Notes: generated by a model not told the origin, from the sequence alone. Positions 1 to 11,200 are shown, numbered from the stretch's first letter. The stretch: DNA of 64,000 nucleotides from Acanthosepion pharaonis (GCA_903632075.3 CAHIKZ030000131.1:365001-429000), one strand, 5' to 3'. A program made the numbers and translations.

Positions 1-87
1 ACAACAAAAATTGCAATATGAGCTCTGTTAAAAATGGTTGCTAAGACATTAGGCTTATAATGCCCAGAAATCCATACACAGATGTCC

Positions 88-352
88 TCAAGGACACATT
101 GCACAGTGGATAAAGGCGTTGGTTAGATCCAGTGACAGGACCCAAATACCCAATACCCGGCAAAACATGGCACGTGGAACAGTCTACCCCAGTGAGCGAA
201 ATAAAGGGTTCAGTTCGACATTCCTACCACCTGAAGAAGACCGCTGCGTACAACGGCCGAAACGTTGTAATAAATATGGCGACAAAGATGTGGACAATAG
301 TCCGAATAATATAAATAGTGTCCATAATAACTCATCTCAGAAATATAGACAG
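88..352 (+). repeat. SINE-A copy 1 (tRNA-derived, internally deleted)
   Basis: This is one of about a dozen copies of the commonest dispersed repeat here, called SINE-A. The full-length family reads: a tRNA-like head with an A-box-like TGGCACAGTGGATA and a B-box-like GAGTTCAATACC; a body around GGCACGTGGAACTAGAACAG; a CTGAAGA / hairpin / GAAAC core; and a tail ending in AAATATAGACAG. This copy has the head at about 95-161, lacks roughly 65 bp of body, has the core at 231-263, and ends in an A-run (353-364). An RNA polymerase III promoter is inferred from the boxes only. Confidence 0.8.
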
Positions 353-371
353 ATAAAAAAAAAAGTTGTCT

Positions 372-374
<3 letters not shown>

Positions 375-403
<29 letters not shown>
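375..403. repeat. (TA)n microsatellite
   Basis: A pure TA run just after the A-rich end of SINE-A copy 1, an arrangement seen repeatedly in the window. Confidence 0.95.
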
Positions 404-405
<2 letters not shown>

Positions 406-853
406 CTTCAAATGTTATTTTAATAAATGCTTAGATTTGAGTAGACGGCCTGCGTAAGCGAGAAAACTTCATGCAGGATTCGAAACTGCGTCCTACTAAG
501 CAGTGGGTAGGGAATTCTTAAAGAAAGAGAAAAAGAGTTCGTGCTTTGTGCATGGTCTGTCAAAAGAAAAAAAATAAAGAAAATTATTAACAAAAACCTG
601 CCAATTGAAGTAACAGAAGAACTATGCTCATGTTCTTTCCTCTCTGACGTGGGCAATCAGAAAAAATGTTTTATGAATAAAAGCAGTTGTTTTGATTAAT
701 GAGAGGAAAAAAACGATTTTGGAGCATGGTGAGCGAGAGTGCGTTTTCTCTGTTGCGAGTGGAAGGCAGAATTTTTCACCCCGTTTTCGGTTTGGTTTGC
801 TTTGTTTTGCTTTACGGCACATGAAACTTATTTAATGCCGTCAAGATTTTTAT
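404..853. other. Unassigned AT-rich spacer
   Basis: I recognise no repeat family or coding exon here. The short open frames show no protein-like composition. Confidence 0.5.
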
Positions 854-854
854 T

Positions 855-1472
855 GTTGATAATATTTTTTTCCAAAGAGTATTTCTGGTAATAATTTTTT
901 CCAAAAAGTATTTCTGGTAATATTTGTTTCTAAAAAGTATTTCTGGTAATATTTTTTTCTAAAAAAATTATTTCTGAAAATATATCTTTCCAAAAAGTAT
1001 TTCTGGTAATATTTTTCCCCAAAAAGTATTTCTGGTAATATACTTTTCCAAAAAGTATTTCTGGTAATATTTTTTTCTAAAAAGTATTTCTGGTAACATT
1101 TTTTTCCAAAAAGTATTTCTGGTAATATTTTTTTCCAAAAAGTATTTCTGATAATATTTTTTTCCAAAAAGTATTTCTGATAATATATCTTTCCAAAAAG
1201 TATTTCTGGTAATATTTTTTCCCAAAAAGTATTTCTGGTAATATACTTTTCCAAAAAGTATTTCTCGTAATATTTTTTCTAAAGAGTATTTCTGGTAACA
1301 TTTTTTTCCAAAAAAGTATTTCTGGTAATATTTTTGTCAAAAATGAATTGCTTGTAATATTTTTTTTCAAAAAAAAATTTCTGGTAATATTTTTTTTTCG
1401 AAAACTGTATTGCTGGTAATAATTTTTCCTCAAAAATTTATTGCTTGAACTAATTTTTTACAAAAACTGTAT
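855..1472. repeat. 29-31 bp minisatellite, about 20 units
   Basis: The unit is approximately AAAAAGTATTTCTGGTAATA plus a T-rich stretch ending in TTTCC. Central units are nearly identical, and units decay towards 1300-1470 (for example ATTGCTTGTAATA). Because many units are close to 30 bp, the minus strand stays open in all three frames and gives repetitive peptides of 85 to 134 residues. I read these as by-products of the array, not genes. Confidence 0.9.
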
Positions 1473-1630
1473 TGCTTTTATTAAAAACTATTTTTACACT
1501 TTCAAAGTGTTTAGATACCAGTTTGGGGGTTAATTATTTGCCCATTTTTGTTTTTTCAAAATCACTATCAAGTGCTACCACCCTAGGTCAGAGTGGACCT
1601 GGGAACACCAGCAATTAAGAGGTAGTTTTT

Positions 1631-1680
1631 GAGTCGGCGGCGTTGAGTCGGCGGCGTTGAGTCAGCGGCGTTGAGTCGCC
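1631..1680. repeat. 14-bp tandem repeat, 3.5 units
   Basis: The unit GAGTCGGCGGCGTT is repeated three and a half times. It is GC- and CpG-rich, unlike the surrounding AT-rich DNA. Confidence 0.85.
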
Positions 1681-2077
1681 CTGCATCCTTAAATGCCGCT
1701 AAACAAGATCAACCAACGGAATTCACTTTTGTAAATGTAAGATGAAAAATTGCTAATTGCATTTATTTATATAATATTATCAAATTTATTTTAAAAAAAA
1801 AATACGAAGGAGGTAAAAATGAATGCAATGCCCTACGCAGAATCAAAGAGAAATTAATGCTTTGTCGAAAAGACATTGTTCGCAACGTCATCCGCCAGTC
1901 TCGTCCTGTAAGTTTCTATATGGTTCGAGGAATCTTCTCTTGATATTTCGACCGCCCTTCATGGGAGATTATTTTCATTTCGTTCAAATTACTAGGGATT
2001 AAAACAGATTAGTAATGGTGTAAACCAGACATAGGCAAACAGCGACATGCTGTTGACATGCAAACTCATGCATTAGC
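1681..2077. other. Unassigned spacer
   Basis: AT-rich sequence with an A-run at about 1793-1801. No recognisable coding or repeat content. Confidence 0.4.
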
Positions 2078-2232
2078 AGAGAGGAACCCGGACGAGACTT
2101 TGCCGAAGGGCAAGGTTACGTCCGGGGAGGTTGACAGGGCCTGAACCCGTCTAGGCGGGTTCAGAAAGGCCATATTTTTGGCCGAATCTACGGGCTCGGG
2201 GATACCCACATTAAAACGGCCTTGTGCCACAT
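2078..2232 (-). repeat. LTR-like fragment (family of 56449-57032)
   Basis: It matches, in reverse complement, the GC-rich hairpin block inside the candidate solo LTR at 56449-57032. Shared landmarks include the gene-free palindromes GAACCCGT..ACGGGTTC and GAGCCCGT..CTCGG, and the GTGGCACAAGGCC block. The termini of the LTR are absent, so this is a partial copy. Confidence 0.55.
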
Positions 2233-2561
2233 TCGATCCTCGTGGGTGGATTGATAAATACAGACATGCAACCCGATTACCTTTCTGACATAACTAATTG
2301 CATGATGAAAAAAACGTTTATTAAAACGTATTTTCTTTTCGTTCTCACTTATTTGCTTACCCACTCTCATACGTAAACAATAATAAAGTGCAATGCTTCT
2401 TAAATTTAGTGACTTTTCGTTGAAAGAATCGTTGTCGGCCTTTTAAACCATTAGCGATTTTCAAAAGCAGGAAACGTCAACAATAATTATTTTTCTCTAG
2501 ATATTACATACATTTTGTATATCTAATGAATAATTTAAAAACGAGTCAAAAACAGCACTGT
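2233..2561. other. Unassigned spacer
   Basis: AT-rich sequence between the LTR-like fragment and a SINE. I see nothing further in it. Confidence 0.4.
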
Positions 2562-2852
2562 ACGCTATTAACATTATTCGGATTATTGCCCTCATTTTCT
2601 TACCATATTTATCACAACGTTTCAGTCGTTGTAAGCTCCGGCCTTCTTCAGGTGGTTGGAATGTCGAACTAAACCCTTAATTTCGCTCGCTGGGGTAGAC
2701 TGTTCGAGTTCCACGTGCCATGTTTAATGGATGTCAGTTATCAATTATCTCCTGTCAAATCAAATCTCCAAGTTCTCCACTGCCTTAACTATGTATTGAA
2801 CTCACGACTCTTTGGGTCCTGTCCCTGGATCTAACCAAAGCCTTTATTCGAA
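2562..2852 (-). repeat. SINE-A copy 2, near full length
   Basis: Tail, core, body and head are all present in reverse orientation. The core is the reverse complement of CTGAAGA..GAAAC, at about 2620-2657. The tRNA-like head abuts a forward fragment of the same family at about 2853, forming a head-to-head pair. Confidence 0.8.
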
Positions 2853-2963
2853 CGCCGAAGCGTACGACGGCCGAAACGTGATAAATATGCCAAGAAAGAT
2901 CAGCACAATAGTCGGAATAATGTAAATAGTGTACATGGTACGTCATCTCACAAATATAGACAG
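2853..2963 (+). repeat. SINE-A copy 3, 3' fragment
   Basis: It starts inside the core hairpin (GCCGAAGCGTACGACGGCC) and runs through the conserved tail to CAG. It lacks the head and the CTGAAGA half of the core. Confidence 0.75.
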
Positions 2964-4249
2964 AGGCAGCAGTGTGTGTGTGTTAATTGCTCTGTCATCA
3001 GAGATATTATTGTACCAAGGCTTCATGATATTTTTGTTTGTTTTCCTTCATTATAGAGGAAATCTTGTCTCCATAGAAAAAAACAAAAATCAGTTTTTCT
3101 CCATTTCTAAAGATCCTAATGGACATAGACTTTTGTTTGGGAAAAATGGCTGCGTTATCTTTAACGAAAAATTAACTTGACTTTTTTTTTTTTTCTTTTA
3201 GAGACGCAGCAGGGTCAGAGATGTCCTGTACCTCAGGCGGCTCACTGTTCGGAAAATGTTGCCCATTTCTGGGATAAAAAATGCTTAGAACTATAACGAA
3301 AAGGAAGGAGTGAAGAGCCATAACCGTTTACGAACTAAAAGGACATAGAATATAGAAAAAGAAGAGTTGTAGCCTCTTTTCAATCTCAGCGCTTACAGCT
3401 CAATACCAACACTTTTAGAGAATTAAACATCTTATTTTTCAGCTGCCTCTCTTCATTTTTTTTCCTTTTCTTGTCTAATTCTTTTCTTTCTATCGTTCTT
3501 TTCTTCTTTCTTTGTTTCTATCTGTTTCATATCTTTCTTTTTTCCCCTTTTCTTTCATTCTTTGTCTTTCCATTTATAACCGTGCCTTCATTGTTTGTTT
3601 GTTTGTTTTTTTTTTGCCTCTTTACTCTTTCATTTTCGCATTATTTTGTTTACGCGGGATAATGTCGAGTTCGGCGAATTGTGACTGATTACGCACCGAC
3701 CGCTTTCTGTGGTAATTGGACCTCAAGCCTCGTTCTCGTTCGAAACAAGTCTGTCTTTCTTAACCCTTTCTCTTCCTAAAGGCTCCTTCAGTCACATCGT
3801 GAGTGGACTCTTGACGGCGTTGTTTGTGCTAGACGCTCAAGAAACGCAGCCGCGGGAAATGTTTTAGCAGAAGACAGCCGATCTTTACTTGTTGCCTCTG
3901 TGAAAGAGTCGGAACGAGTTTGTCAATAAATAAATCAATAAAAAAATCTATACGCGCAAAAATATGCGCAGAAAATTACGTTGCGGGGTTAGGGTGAAAC
4001 CCAGAGAGCAAAAATAATAATAAAAAAAGGTAATTTACGGGCTGAGATGGACGCATCGCAAGGAAAGAAAAAAAAAACAGAAGAAAAACAAATTATGATT
4101 TCTTATGAACCAAGGGAAAATAGCTTTAGAAAATAAACAGATTCATTTTTAACACCAACTCGACGCATATTAACCCTAACAGGCGCCTTAGTGTTAAAAC
4201 CTGGGCAAATCAGACGCACACACACTTTATTGTCTTATTGACAAGCCTG
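2964..4249. other. Unassigned AT-rich region with a pyrimidine-rich stretch
   Basis: The sequence is AT-rich. Positions 3430-3640 are strongly T/C-biased and yield a low-complexity phenylalanine/leucine open frame that I do not call a gene. No transposon ends or exon-like sequence were recognised. Confidence 0.4.
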
Positions 4250-4640
4250 TTCTTCTCTGTGTCTTAAGAACGTTGACGATCATGTCTCTCCACAATTTCC
4301 CGTCCATTGCAACCCTTAAATCTTGACATTTTTGCCATCTCTCAAGCCCTGCCCCGCCATCTATTCCCCAGGTAGGTTGTGCGTTGCTTACCGCTTACCT
4401 TCAATCAATCCTGTCAGTATCGAATTTTCCAAGCCCTCTTTCCTTCATCATATGCCCAAGAAATTTCAACTGTCTCTTCCTGATGTTACGCATAAGTGTT
4501 TCTTTTGTTACCATTGTCTCTAGAACTCCGTTGTTGCTCGGAGTCCATGGTATTATTAGCACACCTCTGTAGAACAAAATCGCTGTTGCTTCAAGCCTCT
4601 GTCAGGAGATTGTTCAGCATTCGCTGACATATAGAAAGAC
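4250..4640 (-). pseudogene. RTE-type LINE reverse transcriptase, C-terminal relic
   Basis: Translating the minus strand in shifting frames gives the end of an RTE/BovB-type LINE protein. Readable blocks include IRKRQLKFLGHMMKEEGLEN and the following GLIEGKR. The preceding region corresponds to the RRMLRIPWT block and is garbled by frame changes and stops. Only the segment after the polymerase domain remains, so the copy cannot mobilise itself. The open frames on the plus strand here are antisense shadows. Clade assignment rests on remembered family motifs. Confidence 0.75.
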
Positions 4641-4719
4641 TGATATTAGATAACAGTTTAGTACGCTTTTATTTTATTGATCGCATGTATTTGTCCGTCT
4701 GAACTCTTAGCTATGAATT

Positions 4720-5000
4720 AATGAACAGTACTAGATTGATGTCAAGGTCTCATCAACTTTCTGTTATTGGTTAGATGTTACCGTAAGTTCTATGCTAACA
4801 GTTTCTTCTCACGCTTGAAGAAACTCTCTTCCGGCTCCATGCTTTCCAGCAAACTTTAATCTTCAAAAATTTAATGTAATGTCAATAGTCAACTACTGTC
4901 TTCTTGAATACAATTCTATTGTTCTCGCTCCTTAATAATGTTTTTCCATATTTTCTTATTCTTTCACACTCAATAGCCTCTTGTGTTGTAGTTGCTTACA
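4720..5000. repeat. Dispersed repeat G, copy 1
   Basis: It aligns by eye with 34580-34870 in the same orientation. Shared blocks include GATGTTACCGTAAGTTCTA, ATCTTCAAAAATTT and ATTCTTTCACA. The class is unknown; neither copy has recognisable coding sequence or terminal repeats. Confidence 0.65.
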
Positions 5001-5012
5001 TAGAGTGAAATG

Positions 5013-5014
<2 letters not shown>

Positions 5015-5061
<47 letters not shown>
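5015..5061. repeat. (TA)n microsatellite
   Basis: An uninterrupted TA run directly following repeat G. Confidence 0.95.
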
Positions 5062-5065
<4 letters not shown>

Positions 5066-5466
5066 AATAAAGAAGTGTAAGATATATAATCCGGTGTTCA
5101 TATTGATATTTTTATTTTTACAAAATAGTGCTCACTGTTTTAAATTTACAGAGCTTTAATATTATAAATTAACTGATTTAAAATATGCTTTTTTCGCTAC
5201 ACAGTAATAACCATGTTTCAAAATGGAAGCTAAAAGCATCAATTTTAATTTTTTAATTAAATTAAAAACATTAGTTCCATTTCATCCACAAGCGAATTTT
5301 GGAGTAACTTATTTTTTAAATTTACTGAGTTTTAAATGCACAAAAATTCATAATTCACTGTTCCTAAGAAACAGAGAGATCCAATCATTCAGACAAGGGG
5401 TGGTAGCGTGTTCATTTTTATTAACTTTTGTTGAATCAGTTATAGTTACATTCGAAAATGGGGTTA

Positions 5467-5839
5467 TGTTTAGGTAGGGTAGCGATGTACTTTTCAACGA
5501 ATTCTGACATCCGTTAAATGCATGTCGTCTGTTTTTTTTTTTTTAAATTTTATTGTTATTGTATATGCTGTAAGTAATTCTAGTATAGTTACTTGTTTAA
5601 AAAGAAATACAATCTATTAAAAAGTGAAAATATTTTAAAATTGTAGTAAAATAAACGTATTTCTAACCTAAACATCCCCCAAAAATTTTTAAGTATTCAA
5701 ATAGAAAAAATGCCGTAAGAATTTCTTGCCGTTAACAATAAAATTATAGGCCCCCACCACCACAAAAAAAACCCCAGACGACATGCATTTAACGGATGTC
5801 AGAATTCGTTGAAAAATCCATCCCTACCCTACCTAAACA
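5467..5839. mobile_element. MITE / foldback element with about 72-bp inverted repeats
   Basis: The left arm (5467-5540) and right arm (about 5764-5839) are inverted copies. Both read TGTTTAGGTAGGGTAG from the outside, followed by a near-perfect block containing GAATTCTGACATCCGTTAA. The 220-bp interior is AT-rich and non-coding. The family that would mobilise it is not evident from the ends. Confidence 0.75.
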
Positions 5840-6197
5840 CTTTTCTTCAAAGAACTCATTTGACAAGTTGACATATAAAATGATCTGTTATTAAAAAATA
5901 AATTGCATTACGATTTACTTTATTAAAATAATTAAATACAAAAAACTGCTCCATTTTGTTTTGCATTTTGTGATTTGCTTTATTAAAAAATAATTAAAAA
6001 CAATTGTGTTTTTGAATTATTTTTTATCTCTATTTACTTTATTTGTTCATATATTACATAATACCTTTTGAAATTCTTTATTTGAAGAAAAAATATTCAT
6101 TAATTAAGGTTTCCATTTATCTATCTAGATATCTCTATATACACACGCACACACATATATTTATGAGTCTGCATATATATATATATATATATATATA

Positions 6198-6384
6198 CAG
6201 TGTAACCCGGATATAAGAGAGTTGTCGGGACCGGAGAAGAAGTCTCTTATATCCGGGTTTCTCTTATATCCGGGTTTGGTCTATTTTATATACATTAACA
6301 CAAGCTCTAATTTGGGACCAGAGAAAATCTCTCTTATATCCGGGTTTCTCTTATATCCGGGTCTCTTATATCCGGGTTACACTG
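6198..6384. mobile_element. 187-bp MITE, Tc1/mariner or pogo-like ends
   Basis: The ends are perfect inverted repeats of about 24 bp (CAGTGTAACCCGGATATAAG). They lie inside a TATA context, which fits a TA target duplication. The interior contains several direct copies of TCTTATATCCGGGTT, the same word as the terminal repeat. It has no coding capacity. A CAGTG start at TA sites is typical of the Tc1/mariner superfamily, including pogo/Tigger-type MITEs. Confidence 0.85.
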
Positions 6385-6564
6385 TATATATATATTTTAT
6401 AAAAGTCAGATGAACGAAAATTATAAACAAGATGAATGCCGAATGAAGAACATTATAAAAAAAATGCACAACACCAGTTGACAATAGCAAAAAAATAATT
6501 AATTATTTATTATAAAAAAATTTAAAACCTCTAACCTTATAGGTAAAAATAATAATTCACCTCT

Positions 6565-6912
6565 AGAACAAAATTAAATAGGGCAAATATTATTTACGAA
6601 TTTAAATGCCCATTAAGGAATTGTATTCCTGATCAATCAAAATTCGTCAATAATTATATAGCCCATGTTTGACACGCTGACTCACTCTACACCTTTCTGA
6701 CCATAGCTCAATTAGATCTCATTTAAATATTCATGGAGACCTACCGGACACTATCCGGAACATACGTGTTGACAACATTAATATAATAGTATCATCTACA
6801 TGCAAAAAAGGCTAAAAATAATGGAAGCCTTATTAATAAAAACAAAACAAAAAAACAACACTTAATAATATTAACTTTGAACATGGACACAATATCTTGA
6901 CCGTGTTTTGAA
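6565..6912 (+). pseudogene. Penelope-like element, GIY-YIG endonuclease relic
   Basis: Joining reading frames conceptually shows the C-terminus of a Penelope-like protein: NIIYEFKCPLRN (the GIY part), NNYIAHV (the YIG part, with G replaced by A), then SDHSSIRSHLN-like sequence, and at the end NINFEHGHNILTVF-like sequence. PLEs encode a reverse transcriptase followed by this endonuclease. Only the C-terminal part remains here, with a frameshift shortly after YIAH and at least one stop. A second copy at 17400-17790 preserves the same order of blocks and supports the call. Confidence 0.75.
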
Positions 6913-7162
6913 AAATGAAAACATTTTATAAAACATACATACAACAAAGTATTTCTTATTTAACAGTTAAAATATTTAATCTTTGAAAACGGCTAAATGT
7001 ATAGCTCGGTTTAAGAGAACATTCAGACAGTTTTTATATAATTTATCATCTGAAAAGAAAAAAATCATAAGATCACATGAGAAATTGTATAAAAAACTAA
7101 ATAAAAGCATCTTGTCTGTCATATTCAATTAAATGTGCATGAAAGAAGGATTGCTGCCTAAA
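6913..7162 (+). repeat. PLE 3' untranslated region
   Basis: The sequence downstream of the PLE relic recurs at 33788-33985 (minus) and 34085-34320 (plus). Shared blocks include CAGTTTTTATATAATTTATC and AAGATCACAT. It ends at a (CA)n/(TA)n tract. Confidence 0.65.
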
Positions 7163-7164
7163 TA

Positions 7165-7192
7165 CATTCACACACACACACACAGACACACA

Positions 7193-7268
<76 letters not shown>
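7165..7268. repeat. (CA)n then (TA)n compound microsatellite
   Basis: A CA-rich run with CAGA/CATA interruptions passes directly into TA repeats. Open frames across it on both strands are repeat artefacts. Confidence 0.95.
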
Positions 7269-7271
<3 letters not shown>

Positions 7272-7580
7272 GACTCTCCCGTCGAATTCGACGTATGAGG
7301 GTCAAGCAGATCAGTTCCCAGGAAACCGACAGTCTGACAACGACACATGAGATTTGATTATAGTGGTGAAGGTTTCGTGCAGGACCATCTACACTTTTTG
7401 AAGGGAAGAATACAGAGACCTGGTGCACTACGTGCCACAAGGTCCCCAAACGACCCTCCGCAGGTTTTGAATTCAGAGTTGTCCTTCTCCTAGACCAGTT
7501 GCCATTCAAGGCTAAAGAATCCAGTCTGTCCTGCTATTTTACCCATAGTTGGAGGGAGAAGAAGAGGATTCATACCTCTT
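7269..7580 (-). repeat. Repeat E body, reverse orientation
   Basis: It matches the body of the repeat at 53250-53650 in reverse. Shared blocks include CCCTCATACGTCGAA, GCGGAGGGCCGTTTGGGGAC and CAGGACAG. The head is missing on this strand; a forward head follows immediately at 7583. Confidence 0.7.
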
Positions 7581-7582
7581 AG

Positions 7583-7678
7583 GAGGCACGGTGGAGTAAT
7601 GGGTAGCGGCTTGGATTGAGGAACCGCAGAGCCGAGTTCGAATTCCAGTCGAATCCATTACGTGCTAATACCTTTTGG

Positions 7679-7685
<7 letters not shown>
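7583..7685 (+). repeat. Repeat E head (tRNA-like), forward orientation
   Basis: A tRNA-like segment with an A-box-like GTGGAGTAATGGGTAG and a B-box-like GAGTTCGAATTCC. Together with 7269-7580 it makes an inverted composite of one family. It continues directly into (TA)n. Confidence 0.65.

Positions 7686-7734
<49 letters not shown>
7686..7734. repeat. (TA)n microsatellite
   Basis: A TA run that begins exactly where repeat E ends. Confidence 0.95.
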
Positions 7735-7735
<1 letters not shown>

Positions 7736-8649
7736 CAATTTCTGTCTCTGTGATTCAAGTTGCCACTTTAATGCGTGGCCCAATATTGATGAAACTTTGG
7801 ATACATGTGGAAATAACATCCATTTTATTACTAGGCTAATTGTTTTTTTTTTGTTTTTTTTATATAAAGCTACAATGGGGCCGCTAGGCCTCTTAGTTTG
7901 CTGTCCTCTGACAGGTTTTACGCCAAACACTGTTTAAGCAAAGGAAATAATTGATCTCCCAAATTTTTTTTTTTTTTAGAAACTAAGATACACGTGTTAC
8001 AAAATAATGATTCTTACAAAGCTTAAAATTTTAGACAGATATGGATCTTATCTTTATTTGATTTTAAAAATTTAGAGGAAAACTTCTAATTGAGACGCAG
8101 GTTATTTTCTAAATAAAATCTTTATTTAAGATATTAATTTACTATAATCTTTCTTTGAAAACGGCCTCTGTGGTGTGTTTACACTGCAAAATGTTTAATT
8201 CGTTTCAAATTTCACCATGTCCATCACTAAATTCGCCAGGTTCGAATTTATTAAATACAAAGAAATTGGCTCAATCCATTCGGCCATTCAAACTTAAAAT
8301 AACATTTAAATTGAGCTTATTTGCAAAATAGAAACTTTACCTAATCTCATATTTCAACATACCCTTAAAAAGGCATATCGTGGTTATAGATGTTGTTTGT
8401 GGAATAGCTATCTATTTGAAGGACAAATTTCGTACTGTATAACCTCTGCGTAAAAAAAAAAAAAAAAATCTGTAAAAATAGAGATTCTTCTTAAAAAATC
8501 CAAACGTCTTTAGCTGACATGAGCGACGTATTCTTCTCCTATAAGTTTTATTTTTAATTAGGGCGGATTAATTAGACGGTATCAATGCGTGACAAAAAGC
8601 GAAACTGAAATCAAAACTTTTAATAAAGAACTATTTTTTTTTAAACCTT
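7735..8649. other. Unassigned AT-rich spacer
   Basis: It contains A/T homopolymers (about 7962-7977 and 8453-8468). I find no recognisable coding or mobile content. Confidence 0.4.
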
Positions 8650-8667
8650 TCACACCATTCAAGATCT

Positions 8668-8669
8668 CC

Positions 8670-8748
<79 letters not shown>
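8668..8748. repeat. (CT)n then (TA)n microsatellite
   Basis: A CT run passes directly into a TA run of more than 50 bp. Confidence 0.95.
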
Positions 8749-8754
<6 letters not shown>

Positions 8755-9261
8755 ATCAGTTGGGAATTTTATGCTAAAGGAAAGTAATATTTCTCTCAAA
8801 TCACATTAATTTAACTTTAAATTTGCTAATTTTTCTTAAATAACTTTTCAGAAAAATATATTTTATTTTTGCAAGATTTTTAAAACCGAGAATTAACTGT
8901 TGTTTACAAATGTGTCAAAAATGTCCGTTTTGATCGATTTTAATGAAAAAAGTTGATTCCTCTCAATATAATTTCTGTTTGAAATACACCATAGAGTATT
9001 TTGTTTCCTGAAAATAGTAAATTTTAAATCCTTTAGCTTTCAATTAAATATTAAATGAAAGCTTCAAGAAAGCTTTTTTATTTAAAAAAAACAAACATTT
9101 TAAACCTTACATATACTGAATTAGTGGAGGTATTAATTTAGAGTCTTTTTCTTTTTCTTTCCATCACTTTTGTAAGTAGATATTCCACCTATGATATTCT
9201 GAAGATCTGCCAGGAATGAATTCAAAATTCTTAGCACCCGTCTGTCGTGCGCATGTGTATA
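8749..9261. other. Unassigned AT-rich spacer
   Basis: Nothing recognised. It precedes the Helitron relic and could contain decayed upstream parts of it. Confidence 0.35.
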
Positions 9262-10116
9262 CCTATCAATATACAATATATAATCTATCAGTTGGGCAGA
9301 TATATTGCTTCTAACGAAGCAATGTGGCGCATCCTTGGTTTCGAAATCCACAAGCGGCATCAAACAGTGATGAATCTAGCTGTTCCTCTTGAAAATGGCC
9401 AGCGTGTATATTTCACAGAAGATACAACTCGAAAGGTAGTTGAGAATAAAAGAGAAACCCTTTTTGACAAATTTCTTCAAATTATGCCAAAGTGACCTGT
9501 TTGACTGAAAACTGCTGTATGTTGAAGTTCCTGTCTACGACACCTGGGCAATCAAAAGATGAAGCAGGCGCAAACAAGGAGCACGAATTGAAGGCCGGGA
9601 AGAAAATACTGTCTTCAGAAGCTGGACCATCAGGCAGGACCGCTTCTTTCTGCGTCTGCTGTTGCACAATGTCAGAAGTCCTACACCATTCACAGATCTG
9701 CGAAGATAAAATGTGGAAGTCTGTACGACCTACAGAGAAGCCTGCTCCAAACATAGACTACTGGAGGACGATGGCCACTGGGACCAGGCACTGGAGGAGG
9801 CAGCAGTCAGTAGAGCACCAAGTCGACTGCGCCAGCTATTTTACATCATGTTGATAACATGTGGCTTGGGTGAGACGTTGAAGTTTTGGGCGACCCCCAA
9901 ACCGGCATGGGATCAGCGTCGGAAATTGTCACGTTCAATGATTCCATTTACAATGTGGCATTAGTTGGCCTGGACAAACGAGTGAAAGCTATGGGAGGCC
10001 AACCTGACAAGGCAGCAAACAATCTCGCAAGCGAGTACATGCCGGAGATCAGCCATGACACCGACGAAATGACGACGTATATAGCTGACAATGAAAAACA
10101 AAACCAAAATAACTAA
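9262..10116 (+). pseudogene. Helitron helicase-type relic
   Basis: Conceptual translation follows the region between the Rep-like and Pif1 helicase parts of Helitron proteins. Blocks run in order: SNEAMWRILGFEIHKRHQTV (from about 9314), ENGQRVYFTEDTTRKVV, RLLLHNVRSPTPFTDLR, then EACSKHRLLEDDGHWDQAL, RQLFYIMLITCGLG, and finally NDSIYNVALVGLD. Helitrons transpose by rolling-circle replication. At least three frame changes and an internal stop inactivate this copy. Neither the catalytic Rep tyrosines nor the helicase Walker motifs are inside the remaining piece. No Helitron ends (TC start, CTRR hairpin end) were located. Confidence 0.8.
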
Positions 10117-10234
10117 TGGAGGACAACTGAGTATTTATAAGACGATTATTTCAAGCATTGAAAGGTGAAAGAGATCTTCTCGATGCCCCAGGTGGAACTG
10201 AAAAACTCTAAATTTATTTTAACACTAGCCCTCC

Positions 10235-11040
10235 CAAGGTCTGTTTTCTTTGTGAGCGCAAAAAAGCCCTTTTCAGGGTTATTCTGAATTGTTACTTTCG
10301 GATAACCGATTTGCCTTTTATTACGTAAGTAGCCTTACGATTTGGGTATTTATAGCTTATTGGTATTTCCTTCAAAATCCTATGGGTGTCAGTCAGGTAT
10401 TCTCTGTCAACGTACAAAGGCTTTTTTCAAGGTTAGCTATTTTGAATTGTTAATTTCGAATAACCGATTTGACTTTTATTACGTAAGTAGCTTTACGATT
10501 TTGGTATTTATAACTTATTGGTATTTCCTTCAAAATCCTATGGGTATCAGTTAGATATTCTCTATCAACGTACAAAAGCTTTTTTCAAGGTTAGCTATTT
10601 TGAATTGTTACTTTCGGATAACCGATTTGCCTTTTATTACTTAAGTAGCTTTACGATTTTGATATTTATAACTTATTGGTATTTCCTTCAAAATCCTATG
10701 GGTGTCAGTTAGGTATTCTCTTATCAACGTACAAAGGCTTTTTTCAAGGTTAGCTATTTTGAATTGTTACTTTCGGATAACCGATTTGCCTTTTATTACG
10801 TAAGTATCTTTACGATTTTGATATTTATAACTTATTGGTATTTCCTTCAAAATTTTATGGGTGTCAGTTAGATATTCTCTATCAACGTACAAAAGCTTTT
10901 TTCAAGGTTAGCTATTTTGAATTGTTACTTTCGGATAACCGATTTGCCTTTTATTACGTAAGTAGCTTTACGATTTTGCTATTCATAACTTATTGGTATT
11001 ACCTCCAAAAATCCTTGCGGCGGCTGTTAGGTATTCTTTG
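10235..11040. repeat. 160-bp tandem array, about 5 units
   Basis: Units of about 158-160 bp carry the landmarks CGGATAACCGATTTGCC, TTATTACGTAAGTAG and CCTTCAAAATCCTATGGGTG. The first and last units are more diverged. Open frames across units repeat the same peptide and are not genes. Confidence 0.9.
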
Positions 11041-11044
11041 TTTT

Positions 11045-11200
11045 CCATATTCACAACGTTTCGACCGTTGTACGTTCCGTACTTCTTCAGGATCATTCTA
11101 TATTTCTAAGATAAGGTACTGTAATTATTCACATTATTTACCTTGTTCGAATTGTTGTCTTCATCTTTTGGTTTATCATCTTGTCGGACTACTTACATTT
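11045..11200 (-). repeat. SINE-A-related 3' fragment, diverged
   Basis: The reverse complement contains the CTGAAGA..GAAAC core (about 11053-11092) and a tail resembling AAATATAGA. The rest of SINE-A is absent. Confidence 0.55.

Noticed and set aside
850..1433. 134-residue repetitive protein on the minus strand
   Set aside because: A product of the 29-31 bp minisatellite; all three frames give similar repeats, and there is no start context or conserved domain.
7097..7357. Open frames with Tyr-Ile, Cys-Val or Thr-His repeats
   Set aside because: Translations of (TA)n and (CA)n microsatellites; the same applies to similar frames throughout the window.
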